The notes under the pieces: generated by a model | What the model was told of the DNA's origin: nothing | Seen by the model: the letters and a program-made list of their open reading frames with translations, nothing else | Database searches by the model: none | Assembly: GCF_007655135.1 (NCBI RefSeq) | Contig: NC_045134.1 | Location: 10,250,982 to 10,314,981 of the forward strand | DNA: 64,000 nucleotides | Direction: 5' to 3' | From: Punica granatum | Lineage: Eukaryota; Streptophyta; Magnoliopsida; Myrtales; Lythraceae | Made by a program: the position numbers and the translations under genes | Shown here: positions 11,167 through 20,957 of the stretch, piece by piece | How positions within the stretch are numbered: position 1 is the first letter of the stretch | Layout: each line of letters opens with the position of its first letter

Positions 11167-11563
11167 TCACCGTAAGTGCTGTCGCTTGGGTGGAAACCTC
11201 TTTGTATGAAGCGGTAGGAAGTGCTTGACTATCGATGGATCTAAGCCTGGCATGTCGGCGTAGGACCAAGCAAAGACCTCTTGGTAGTCTGTTAAAAATT
11301 CGATCATCCTGGCTCGTTGTGTAGGGTCGAGACCCGTCCCAATCTTCAGGATGTGAGGTTCTTCTTCGGTACCCACATTGATCTCCTCTGTCGGCTCCAC
11401 GGAAGTGAGTTGGCGGTTCTCAAGGCGGCGCAAACTCTCTTCTATCTCGGGCACTCGACCATCCTCGTCGAGTCCTTCCCCGAAGTATATGGGTCGAGAC
11501 TCTTCAAGGAGTTCCTCGGATGGGTTCGAATCGACGCGTCGAAGACTCAGATTCGAGTGGAGC
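11167..11563 (-). pseudogene. Linker between the intron and RT (N-terminal RT region)
   Basis: Reading from 11562 the minus frame is open to the TGA at 11169-11167. It includes the typical pre-RT stretch FAWSYADMPG..LDPSIVKH. The same frame resumes straight after that TGA into the RT segment, so the TGA is a point nonsense change (CGA to TGA fits CpG decay) and not a natural end. There is no good ATG near its start. It makes sense only as the exon following the intron at 11564-11744. Confidence 0.8.
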
Positions 11564-11744
11564 CTGGCGATTTAAATAAATTGTCTTAGAAAATTTAAAG
11601 TGCTGCGAATAAGTGAGAGAGAAAGAAAGAAGACGAGAGAATTCTGAAAAATGCACGTAGGGATTTTATTAATGATGAGGGCGCAATGCCATAACAAGAA
11701 TCCCTCTTCCGTCGCGGGGAATATCAAAACATAAATGGCCTTAC
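11564..11744 (-). other. Probable GT-AG intron joining gag-pro to RT
   Basis: On the minus strand, GTAAGG begins at 11744, overlapping the gag-pro stop (TAA at 11743-11741). An acceptor AATCGCCAG ends at 11564. Removing these 181 bases joins a codon split as GT|G and keeps frame into the RT exon with no stop until 11169. A pyrimidine-rich stretch and another AG near 11600 are also present, but splicing there meets TAA within a few codons. An intron between protease and RT is an established Ogre feature. Its use in this copy is inferred from sequence alone. Confidence 0.72.
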
Positions 11745-14700
11745 ACATAGGCGATTACAGGCGAGTAACGCGGGACTGAGGTCCAGTTGTTGAGCTCTTC
11801 ATTTTCCTGCGCGAGGCGGATGTAAGCCCCTGGAGTAGTCTCCTCGGTGACGGCGCATATGTTTGGCAGGTCAATAGGCTCGCTGTCTGAATCCGAGGAG
11901 GGACCGTCAAGAGTACCTCCGACGATGTGTGGAGGCCCAGGAAAGAAGTAGGAGAGCGGCTGAACCAGGATGTCCCTGTTGATCTTCCCATAACGTGCAG
12001 CGAGACGGTGAAGGTGCTTGCCCCTGCGGGCCTCAATAATCTCGTGACAGGAAGGGCGAAAACCGAGTCTCCTCCTGTTCTTGTACTCTTCGACCTCGAT
12101 GGGGCGGTTGATCCCCTGCCCATGTGCTCCGAGTCCGGTGCCGGGAATGTAATTGTGGCGCAGCAAAACCTTCCCCACCATGCGGTCAGCGCGGGTTGGA
12201 TCGATCTCTCCGTAGTTTCGAATGACGGAGATTGTTTCAAATGAATGGAAGGGGAGGTTTTGATCGTCCCCGATACTGATGTAGGGGACAGCTGTCTCCT
12301 TGTAAATGGCGTAGTCCTCCTCACCCTTGACCGTGATAAGTCGATCTTCTGCGATGAATTTGATCCTTTGGTGTAGGGACGAAGGAACGGCGCCAGCTGC
12401 ATGGATCCACGGTCTCCCGAGCAACAAGCTGAAAGCATTCGGAATGTCTAGGACTTGGAATGTAACAGCGAATGTGCAGGGACCCACCTCGATCACCAGG
12501 TCGATCTCTCCATTTACTTCCCTCCGCGAGCCGTCGAAGGCTCGAACCGCAGTCTTGCTCGGATGGATGCGGTTAAAGTCCACGTTCATCTGCTTCAGCG
12601 TGGAAACCGGGCAAACATTGAGTGCAGAGCCATTGTCGATCATGACCCGACCGATGATAAAGTTATTGCACTTGCAGACAATGTGTAGTGTCCGCGAGTG
12701 TGCCCACCCTTCTGAGGGAAGTTCATCATCTGAGAATGAAATGTTGTTAGAGAAGATCGAACTGATAGTCTCCTCAATCCGCTCCGGAGCCGTCTCTTTG
12801 GGGATCTGCGTTGCTGTCAGGACCTTCAGAAGCGCTTCACGATGTGGCTCTGAACCCAAGAGAACGGCGAGTAGTGAAATGTGGGCTGGAGATTTGCCCA
12901 TTTGTTCAATGACCTTATACTCGCTTGCTTTGATAATCTTCATGAAAGCCTCGGCCTCCTCTTCAGTCACCTTCTTCTGGGGAATAGACGAGGCTTCCGG
13001 GGCGACTCCGGGTACTGCCAGGGCTTTCACTTTGTTTGCGGCCTTCGGATTTTCATAGACTCGACCCGAGCGCGTCACGCCCATGACGCTAAATTGACTC
13101 TCGAGGTTCCCAACACTTCCTTCGTAGGTCCACGGGACCTTGCTGTCTTGATATGGCTCTCGTGCGGGGACTTCTATCACGAATGGGGCGGGCGTGGCAT
13201 CGAACCCTGCGTACCCTATAACAGTTTCTGCAAGAACATATTCGATCACAAACGGGGCCGGTGCCTCCTGTCCGGTCTCATACTCCCCTATAGCACAAAC
13301 ACCGATCATGTTAATGCTGGGTCCCGAGCTCGACCCGTGATCGGGAAGAGGATTTGATTGCACGTTCGGGGGTTTGACGGCGTTGAACGTGAGCTGCTTA
13401 TCATCAATTATCTGTTGGATCCTCTCCCGTAGCTTCCAACAATTGTCAGTGGAGTGACCGGGTGCGCCCTGATGGTACTCGCAGCACCGACTCTGATCTT
13501 GGATGGTTGGGTCGAAATCAGGGTTAGGTGCTATCGATCGGATCTTGTTACCCGCGAGGAGTTGCCGGTATATGTGGGAGAGCGGAGCCGGCAGAGGTGT
13601 GAACTGTTTACGCCGCGTTTGTGTTGCGATGCCTTGTTGGTCCTGCGGAGCCGGAGCCCGTTGCACCGGCTGAGGAGTTCTCGAAGTCGGGGGCTTGCTT
13701 TGTTGGATCGGAGGAGGAGCGGGGGCATAATTATGGGCGTATTGCTGCGGGACCGGCGACGGAAAGGAAGCCGGCGGAGCGGAATAGTAAGCTTGCTGCG
13801 TTGGGGGTTGTTGTTGATAATGCACCGAAAGTGGGGCATACGCTTGAGTGGTCGGTGGTGCGAGCGTGTAGCTTATGGAATATTGTTGGGGAGCCTGGCG
13901 CCCTGAGTTGACAGCATTGACGGACGTGTCTTTCCCTCTTCTGTTTCCCGCTGTCCCAGTGGCGGCCTTCTTCGAGGACTCTCCTTCCTTTTTCTCGGCC
14001 GGACCTTCTATCTTGCCGAGCTTAATGCCGATGTCGAGCTTCTTTCCGGCGTCAATAAGGTTGGAGAATAAAGACGTGTGGGCCAACAAGTGCAAGTAGT
14101 AGGCCCCTTTAAGAGTGGAGTGGAATAATTGGATCTGCTGTGCCTCACTGATCGGAGGGACGTGCTTCGCTGCTCTAGCCCGCCACTTCACTGCATAAGC
14201 CTCGAAGCCCTGGTCATCGGTCATCTCCATCGTGCTGAGCTCCAGCAGAGTCGGGGGCGTCTCCGCACAGTACCTGTACTGGTCGATGAATTTGCTTGAG
14301 AGGTCTGACCACGTGGGGATATCCGCAGCTTTCAGTGACATGTACCAATCCAGAGCCGCTCCTGCCAAACTATCCTGGAACGTATGGATGACAAACTCTT
14401 CGTAGTCCCAGTACTGCAACATTTTTCCCCTGTAGTGACGGAGATGGTGACGAGGGTCGGTCGTGCCGTAGTACCTCTGGAATTCAGGCACCTTAATCTT
14501 TGGGGGTAGCTGCATACCTGGGAAAAGACTCCAATCGCCGTCGCCGGCATCGAGGCGGGAGCCGCCTGATTGTAGGGCTCGGATATTCTCTTCCAATTTC
14601 TTCAATCTCTGTTCCTGTTCAGTCCCCGTTTCCGGGAGAAAATTTGTGGGTGGAGCTCTAGGGGCCGCGTGGTTCGGCGTGCCCGGTTCAGAGTAGGCTA

Positions 14701-15409
14701 TATTTATGGGAGGTGGAGCTTGGTAAGAAAGGCCGATATGGGGTTGTGGAGCTTGGTACGGGGGAGGTTCAGCAGTGTGAGCAGGAGCCTGGGCAGTTGT
14801 AGGCAGGAATATGATCGGCGGTGGGACAGCGGAAGTCAGAGCTGGAATCGACGCAGAGATCGGAACCGGGACTGATGTGAAGATCGGTGGAGGTACGAGC
14901 GTAGGTGGTTCCAACATTGTCGCTAAAGTAGGTGGTGTTGGAAGATTGTTAACCGGATGAGCCGCCGATGCATTCACTATCGTTGGGGCAGGTGTATCTC
15001 CATTATCGGGGATCAAGGTCGGCTGGGCCCATGAGCTTGGATCGACCGCTGGCCCGTACCCAGGAGGTGGGGTGAAGCTCGAAGAAGCACGATTTGGGCC
15101 TTTGAGCAGGGCCATGAGCTCAGCCATATTGGTAGCCATGGTGGCAGCCAGTTGATTGACCGTGCTCTCAAATACTGCAATACGTGCACGATCATCAGCT
15201 GTAGAAGATGCCTGCCCTCCAGAATATGCTGGGTGTGGGCCCGAAGATGCAGGTAGCGGAAGATGAGTCGGGGAAGCTCCCCGATGTGCTGGTGGCACGC
15301 CTGCAGGAGACACGTGTGGTGGTGGCGCATGCATAGTCGGTGCTTGAGAATGAATTGGGGTGATAGGCGTATCTTCCTCAAAGACAGCTAATTGATTTTC
15401 TTCTGCCAT
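11741..15409 (-). CDS. Gag-protease polyprotein of the Ogre-type element
   Basis: A 1222-codon intact ORF starts at the ATG at 15409. Residues 1-280 are Pro/Ala-rich and low-complexity. About 300-480 is a retrotransposon gag domain (KIKVPEFQRYYGTTDPRHH, ALDWYMSL). A zinc-knuckle-like CEYHQGAPGHSTDNC lies near 640. The aspartic protease has its active site MIDNGSALNVC at about 923. A G-patch-like segment (about 1077-1117: GTGLGAHGQG...RRRLGF) follows. Gag packages the RNA, and the protease cuts the polyprotein. The stop at 11741-11743 lies inside the probable intron, so unspliced RNA would yield Gag-Pro and spliced RNA the full polyprotein. No internal stop or frameshift is seen. Confidence 0.9.
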   Translation of the reverse strand: MAEENQLAVFEEDTPITPIHSQAPTMHAPPPHVSPAGVPPAHRGASPTHLPLPASSGPHPAYSGGQASSTADDRARIAVFESTVNQLAATMATNMAELMALLKGPNRASSSFTPPPGYGPAVDPSSWAQPTLIPDNGDTPAPTIVNASAAHPVNNLPTPPTLATMLEPPTLVPPPIFTSVPVPISASIPALTSAVPPPIIFLPTTAQAPAHTAEPPPYQAPQPHIGLSYQAPPPINIAYSEPGTPNHAAPRAPPTNFLPETGTEQEQRLKKLEENIRALQSGGSRLDAGDGDWSLFPGMQLPPKIKVPEFQRYYGTTDPRHHLRHYRGKMLQYWDYEEFVIHTFQDSLAGAALDWYMSLKAADIPTWSDLSSKFIDQYRYCAETPPTLLELSTMEMTDDQGFEAYAVKWRARAAKHVPPISEAQQIQLFHSTLKGAYYLHLLAHTSLFSNLIDAGKKLDIGIKLGKIEGPAEKKEGESSKKAATGTAGNRRGKDTSVNAVNSGRQAPQQYSISYTLAPPTTQAYAPLSVHYQQQPPTQQAYYSAPPASFPSPVPQQYAHNYAPAPPPIQQSKPPTSRTPQPVQRAPAPQDQQGIATQTRRKQFTPLPAPLSHIYRQLLAGNKIRSIAPNPDFDPTIQDQSRCCEYHQGAPGHSTDNCWKLRERIQQIIDDKQLTFNAVKPPNVQSNPLPDHGSSSGPSINMIGVCAIGEYETGQEAPAPFVIEYVLAETVIGYAGFDATPAPFVIEVPAREPYQDSKVPWTYEGSVGNLESQFSVMGVTRSGRVYENPKAANKVKALAVPGVAPEASSIPQKKVTEEEAEAFMKIIKASEYKVIEQMGKSPAHISLLAVLLGSEPHREALLKVLTATQIPKETAPERIEETISSIFSNNISFSDDELPSEGWAHSRTLHIVCKCNNFIIGRVMIDNGSALNVCPVSTLKQMNVDFNRIHPSKTAVRAFDGSRREVNGEIDLVIEVGPCTFAVTFQVLDIPNAFSLLLGRPWIHAAGAVPSSLHQRIKFIAEDRLITVKGEEDYAIYKETAVPYISIGDDQNLPFHSFETISVIRNYGEIDPTRADRMVGKVLLRHNYIPGTGLGAHGQGINRPIEVEEYKNRRRLGFRPSCHEIIEARRGKHLHRLAARYGKINRDILVQPLSYFFPGPPHIVGGTLDGPSSDSDSEPIDLPNICAVTEETTPGAYIRLAQENEELNNWTSVPRYSPVIAYV

Positions 15410-15718
15410 TCTTTGCTGGAAACAAGTGGGATATCGATGAGGTGCCGCCAGTTGTTAACACCTGGATTCCATAAGTGCGTGAGTTTAATGCAAGAAAATT
15501 ATCTCTAAAATAACATGCAAAGCAGTGAATAAAAGAAGAGATGCATGAGATGCATGAATTTTCAAAAACTAATGCTGTCATTCATATTAACTCTGAATGG
15601 TTCAAAGTGCAATACAAATTTTGAAAAGATAGTCCTAAGTCGGTCTTCCAACGTGCCCGAGGTGCAAGCGACCGTCACCATGGAAAGCACCGATGAGGGC
15701 CTGGTTGAGGTGTCTATC

Positions 15719-17203
15719 CTAGGATGTGCATGGACCTACACGGGCCCTCTTCCTGACCCTTTCCAAAGCAGCGTTCGCTTGCGCCAACTCCTGGTCACGC
15801 TTCTGGAGTTGGGCGCGGGTCTGGGCAAGTTCCTTCTGTAGTTGGTGCTGATCGCCCAACTGCTCATTCTTCTCAGCGATCTCTCGGCGGAGGCGATCCC
15901 TTTCAACCCTGAGATTAGCGAGCTCGGCTTGGATGGTCATGTCCGGTACTGGTGCCCCGGATGATGTGCTACTCTCGACCGGAGGGGAGTCTGTGAAATC
16001 ATCATTCTCTAATGGACCCCATCGATAAAAGCGGAAGATATATTCCTCCGTGGCTTGAAAGTCCCGTTCATCTTGGGTCGGGTGCTCGGGGAAGTAAAGA
16101 TGCTCGATGACCGTAGTCTGCCACGCGGTCATAACCCGTTCGATTTCACTTAGGCGATCTATGGACGTCTGGTCCTCCCGCCAAGTATGTTCGAACTCGG
16201 TTCGCGTCGTACCTTTGGGAACTGTCTGTAGGCCACCTAATTGCCTCACTACTCGCGCAGAAAAATAGGTGGTGGACCCCGCATGGCTCACGAGTGGTAC
16301 TCCGTTAAAATCAGGACATTTAAGGGTCATGGGTCCAGGTGGCATCCACGCGGCGCGCCATTTAAAGCCCTTTGGTGCTATTTCTCGAAAAATTTTGATC
16401 CACTCGGAGAACTTGCGTTCCTCCACAATTAGAGGTAGTAACCGTGAAATGATAGACTCCGGACGTGTGAAAAACATAACCGGACGAACAAGGCCGAAGG
16501 GGTTTGCATGGCTTTGAAGCCAAATTTGCAAAAGGATTGGGGACCCTCTCAACCTTCGATCGGTCTTTCTTGTAACGCGATCGAGGGACCGTATGGTCTT
16601 GGCCAACAAGGCCACCTCGTACTCGCGGCCTCCCACCACTTGGAGGACAACGCTAGCTAAGGCTGCGTCAATGTGACCGGCCGAGCGAGGGAATAATAGA
16701 GTCCCAAAAATTAAGAATAAGATCGCATGACAAAATTTTTTTTGTAAAAGATCCCCTTGAACCTCGCGCGCTCGTATTTCAATAAAATGGAGGAGTTTCG
16801 CGGTGACTATCTCCGTGCCACCGGAATATGCGAGTTCGGTTTGTAGCTGAGACCTATGCACCCCGAGTAGACGCGATACCAAAACGAGTTGGGTGGTGTG
16901 GAAGTTAGGTTCCACAATGTTGCGGGTGGCTGCAATTCTTCCGACGAGAGTGCGATATTCCTCGATAGTAGGTGTGAGCTCGGTACCTTGGATGTTGAAG
17001 ACGGCGTGGACTGGGTCCCAAAACGTCGCTGCTGCTCCTAAAAAGTTCCAATCCACTCGGCGCATGGCTAGCATTGGTATATCCCCAACAAAAGTCCTGA
17101 TGTAATCGCGGTTGACTTGATGTAGATGAGCCCAGATGTGACTGATTTCCTCGAGTAGTGGCATGACCCTGTCGAGGTGTGGAAAGGAGACCGAGCGCGC
17201 CAT
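15719..17203 (-). CDS. Ogre-type extra ORF1 upstream of gag
   Basis: An intact 494-codon ORF lies between the primer-binding site and gag. It starts MARSVSFPHLDRVM and has a mainly globular first 370 residues containing RRVDWNFLG and FWDPVHAVF. The C-terminus from about 415 is strongly charged, with Leu/Glu/Arg spacing typical of a coiled coil (VERDRLRREIAEKNEQL). An additional ORF in this position is diagnostic of Ogre elements, and its function is unknown. It resembles the plant-specific domain found in such ORF1s and in host 'plant mobile domain'-like proteins, but I cannot confirm that without a search. It is separated from gag by about 310 bases and uses its own ATG. Confidence 0.8.
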   Translation of the reverse strand: MARSVSFPHLDRVMPLLEEISHIWAHLHQVNRDYIRTFVGDIPMLAMRRVDWNFLGAAATFWDPVHAVFNIQGTELTPTIEEYRTLVGRIAATRNIVEPNFHTTQLVLVSRLLGVHRSQLQTELAYSGGTEIVTAKLLHFIEIRAREVQGDLLQKKFCHAILFLIFGTLLFPRSAGHIDAALASVVLQVVGGREYEVALLAKTIRSLDRVTRKTDRRLRGSPILLQIWLQSHANPFGLVRPVMFFTRPESIISRLLPLIVEERKFSEWIKIFREIAPKGFKWRAAWMPPGPMTLKCPDFNGVPLVSHAGSTTYFSARVVRQLGGLQTVPKGTTRTEFEHTWREDQTSIDRLSEIERVMTAWQTTVIEHLYFPEHPTQDERDFQATEEYIFRFYRWGPLENDDFTDSPPVESSTSSGAPVPDMTIQAELANLRVERDRLRREIAEKNEQLGDQHQLQKELAQTRAQLQKRDQELAQANAALERVRKRARVGPCTS

Positions 17204-17754
17204 CTCTTACCAAGATGAAAGGAAAACCGATTTAGGACTAGTTAATACAAATGACGCCTAATTTTGAAATTAGATGATGCATGGGTATAGAAAATAAATG
17301 CCCACGGCTTGATGTATACAACATACATCTCTCTCAAAAACAGAAAAGGACTCAAATGGCGCGCAGGCCGACTCGATGGACTGTTACTGAAGTCGGGTTG
17401 GAATATGGCGTGGAGCACCTGCAGTATGCATAGTTTTGGCACTACAAGGACCGTGCTACCTAGGGATGGGGGCCCCCGACTCAAGGGTGTCAATTCCTTG
17501 AAATTGAGCGGGATTCTTTTCAAGGCCTAAGCGACAGTCGAACTGCGCGCCGTACCCCTACTTCGAACCCCTATCTAACCTATGCTCCTATTACCGGTCG
17601 TGGGACGCGACCCATAGGTACCCATAAGCTAGTATGATATGCAATGCGTGTGCGGGAAATAAAAATGCATAAAGTAGATAAGCGAAAAATTGCGGAAAGC
17701 GATAAATAAACAAGCAAACAAAGCAAGCGAAAACGAGCCCGAACCCTCTAAGTG
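17204..17754 (-). other. Leader between the primer-binding site and ORF1
   Basis: These 550 bases are the 5' untranslated leader of the element RNA. Short open frames on both strands here have no family resemblance. A packaging signal would be expected here, but I see no specific motif. Confidence 0.6.
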
Positions 17755-17772
17755 TCCCCAATGGAGTCGCCA
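17755..17772 (-). other. Primer-binding site (tRNA-Arg type suggested)
   Basis: Three bases past the 5' LTR end the minus strand reads TGGCGACTCCATTGGGGA. It starts with TGG, complementary to the CCA of a tRNA 3' end. Ogre elements are known to use a tRNA-Arg primer with a very similar site. I assign the tRNA by that analogy, not by alignment. Confidence 0.75.
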
Positions 17773-20019
17773 AGCTGTGCGCACCCGAATTTCGTCTTGT
17801 CGGGGCACGCATGCGCGTGCCTAAATGCAACGCGGCTTGGGAGTGTCCACCTTCCCGGGGACGCGCGACGGATGCATGTGAGAAGGAGTCGCCACTACCT
17901 GTTTACGACCCGAAGGTCGAGGGCCGGTGAGTTGCCCGGGTCTAGGGGTACGGGGTACACCTAATTGCTAAGGCATATGGTCTGCGAAACCCGAGGTTCC
18001 GAATTCGGGGGTTCTGTTACATGCGAGCCTATATCTCGCATGCCCTATTGGTACTCTAACTTGTCTAGACTTGCCATTTTTTATTTAATTACCGCTTAAT
18101 TAAGTTCCGCTCATCTTAGGCGTTTTGACACCGTAAATTCGAAGAAACACTCCGACCGTCCGCTCTCCGACCGGGATTCTTACATGAATAAACGTACAAC
18201 ATAAATCCTTACATTGTCCTCTCAAATAAATAAAATACAAATTACAACAACTGAATCCCGGTCGGTTCGCATTCGGTCATTATCCCACTCGTGCTCACCG
18301 TGTGGTTTGAAAAGACTGAAATTGAAATTAAGGTGCGCACTCGGTGTTTAGGGGATTAGATCCCGTAATCTACGATTGGGGCGTTGGACCCCATGTGAAT
18401 CGTATCCTAAAGGATTGGGCTCGACCCGCATAACAAATAAGTGTAAAAATGTAACAAGTAAGCGCAAATAAACAAACAATGAGATTTTTTTATTGCCGAA
18501 TTTACGTGAGTTAATCAATTATTATCCGGAGTATCTTGCCATACAAATCCTACCCTAAAACAAACAAATAGGATGATGGATAGAGTATATAGCATTCGGC
18601 ATCATTTAACGGACCCGACAGACATGATGTCCATAGTCAAGTCTCGAATGAGTGGGTTATTTTTAGATTATTCTGTATCGCGATAATATGACTTTAACAG
18701 ATTAAAAGTATTTTCACCTAAAAACCCAAAACCTAACCCTCTATTTGACTATTGCCCATGTTTGATTTAAGCCGAGTTTGTGATTAATTTGTCTTCCCAT
18801 GTTTTGATCAATTCTACGCATACACCTACGCTAGGATCACGGCAGGACAAGAACCGGTAATCATGCCCTTGAATCGGTAAATATGTGTGTGCACGAAAAT
18901 TAAGATTACGTTGTACGTATTTCGGTGCTTTTGAAATTGTGAATTTTGAAAAGGGCATGACTAACAGTTCTTGAACTATCGACGCGATTACAAATTATTA
19001 ATCAATTCGTACAATCCATTTAAAGAAATTAAGTGATTTAATTTAGCCAAATTTAACGTCCCAATTATCTCGTATGTAGAATTTTAGGTTAATTAAAAAC
19101 TTGCCGAATGCTTTAGTCTACGGATTTCGAGCCGTCGAGATAGCCATTAGTTAACCGCCCGATAAATATTAATTTCCGACATGGTCACATAATTACAAAA
19201 ATGAAATATTTAAATGGGGTACATACATTGTCGGTGGGTGATCCAAGTAGAAAAAGGCCGGATATATTTAGAAAATGTCCAGGAGACTGAATTGAACGAT
19301 TTTAAAAGAGCAGGGACTGATTTGAAAATTCTGAAAAAATTGGGGACTGATTTGAAAATTCTAAGAAATTGGGGACTAATCCGAAAATTATAAAAAAAAT
19401 GGGGACTGTAAAAAATTTACTGAAAATGTCCTAGGACTTATTTGAAATGAAGTTGAAAATCGGGACTGATCGGAAAACAAAAAAATGACCCCAGGACTAA
19501 ACTGAAACAACTCAAAAAGTTCCTAGGGATTCTTGAAAAATTCTGGAAATTCCAGGGCTGATTGGAAAATAGTAAAATGACTGGGTCTTTATTGAAAAGA
19601 ATTTTTGAAATTCGGGGCAGATCTGAAAAGGGTGAAAAAATGGTCCCCGGACTAAAATGAAACAATTTGAAAAGTTCTTTGGGATTCTTGAAAAAATTCT
19701 GAAAAATCCAAGGACTGATTGGAAAATAATAAAATGACCGGGGCTTGATTGAAAATGATTTTGAAATTCGGGGCAGATCTTAAAAAATAAAATACGTCCT
19801 CTGGACTGAAATGTGACAAAACAAAAAGTTCGTAAAATCGAGTTCGGGACAAATCCGATCACCCACGCGACCCAAGAGCACTCATTTCACATCATATTCA
19901 TCCAAGCAAACATAAACATTCAGAAATGGAGCCCTAAACATGCTACTAAGTAGAGAATTTACCTAGTCCGGAAAGTTGAGGGGCTTCTCTGTAAAATAAA
20001 AAAATAAAAATTGCAGGAA

Positions 20020-20180
20020 TGGGCCGAATCGTGACAGGCCGTGCTGGGCCGAATGGGCTACTGGGATTTGGGGCTGAGCCGAATGGGCCGATGGGCCGTT
20101 GTTGGACTAGAGTGGACAGCGACTAGTGGGCCGGGCTGGATCGCGGATACTGGGCCGGGCTGGATCGCGGATGCTGGGCC
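20020..20180. promoter_or_regulatory. Seven TGGGCC motifs in the 5' LTR
   Basis: This is the counterpart of the array at 4907-5043, with seven intact TGGGCC hexamers. One motif is lost (gaatgggcta near 20053) and one is gained (atgctgggcc near 20175) relative to the other LTR. The block lies about 0.8-0.9 kb from the start of the 5' LTR in element orientation, a reasonable place for U3 promoter elements. Confidence 0.45.
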
Positions 20181-20787
20181 GGTTGGGCTGCTGGATACGG
20201 ATTGAGGGCTGGTGTGTGTCTGTTCCGAATTGCCTGTGCGACCCGAAAAAAAAATGAATCGACCCGGTTAGTGCTGATAGGTAAACCGAAGAGAAGGGAC
20301 GCGGTTCGGGTGGCGGTGCGGTTGCACCCGATCCCGAAAGGTCGTTGAGCGCGGCTGGGGTGGGAGCAAGCCGCGTTTGTGTGTCGGACAAGGAGCGAAT
20401 CGCGAATCGGAGGCGCCCGTGGAGGAGGATGAACTAGCTCCGGATCTCAGGATTTCGGGCTGACCGAAAGGGACGCGTGAGCTGAAGGGAGAGAAAGAGA
20501 GCTGGCGGTTTCCGGGGGCCTTCAGCTCAAAATTTTTTTCTTTTTTTCTGTCAGCTGAGGGGATCCAAATCTAGTCGCCGATCCTCCTTAAAATATCAAT
20601 CCGAGAGAGAAAGTGGGAGAGCTAGGGTTTATTTTTTTCTTTTTCGGCCGTTGAGGGAAATCCAGCCAATCTCTGGAGAATCAGCTGGAAGACAAAATTT
20701 CAGGAGTGCAGAAGAGGAAGGGGAGGAAGAAGAACAGGGAAAGTCAAACTTCGTTTGACTTTCCTTTTTTTTTTGGGGTGGTGCAGC

Positions 20788-20814
20788 GGTCGGTCAGATC
20801 GGTTCTGACCGACC
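20788..20814. repeat. Perfect 10-bp inverted repeat in LTR U3 (5' LTR)
   Basis: The same palindrome as at 5652-5678 is conserved in the 5' LTR: GGTCGGTCAG, 7 bases, CTGACCGACC. Downstream words to about 20870 are more regular than in the 3' LTR, consistent with less decay there. Confidence 0.7.
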
Positions 20815-20957
20815 CTGCCCATCCGTCTTGTCGGTCAGACCGGCTCTGACCGGTTCTGACCGACTTGACCCTTTTTTTTTTTTAAGAAAAGATGATAAAT
20901 TGGGAAATGATAATTTTGCCCGCCTTGGAGCTGATGGACCAAAATTAGGTGCTGACA

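Larger units (their letters stand above)
2653..20957 (-). mobile_element. Ogre-type Ty3/gypsy (Tat lineage) LTR retrotransposon, 18.3 kb
   Basis: The order along the minus strand is 5' LTR (20957-17776), primer-binding site, extra ORF1, gag-protease, intron, RT, two RNase H domains, integrase, tandem-repeat 3' UTR, polypurine tract and 3' LTR (5820-2653). Very long LTRs, an additional ORF upstream of gag, an intron between protease and RT, dual RNase H and a repetitive 3' UTR are known hallmarks of the Ogre/Tat group. The pol frame carries four in-frame stops but no frameshift. Ends are TG...CA. The 5 bases flanking the left end (acaca) and right end (gcaga) do not match cleanly, so the target-site duplication is decayed or absent. 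Confidence 0.93.
17776..20957 (-). repeat. 5' LTR of the Ogre-type element
   Basis: This 3182-bp direct repeat is the partner of 2653-5820. In element orientation it starts at 20957 (TGTCAGCACC) and ends at 17776, directly before the primer-binding site. It should carry the promoter and the transcription start. It contains a cluster of GGTCAG/CTGACC inverted repeats near its start and an array of TGGGCC motifs further in. It retains a short palindromic segment around 20741-20763 (AAAGTCAAAC..GTTTGACTTT) that the 3' LTR has lost. Confidence 0.95.

Noticed and set aside
12327..13058. Plus-strand ORF of 243 codons opposite gag-pro
   Set aside because: It is a shadow of the gag-pro frame on the other strand, with no independent features.
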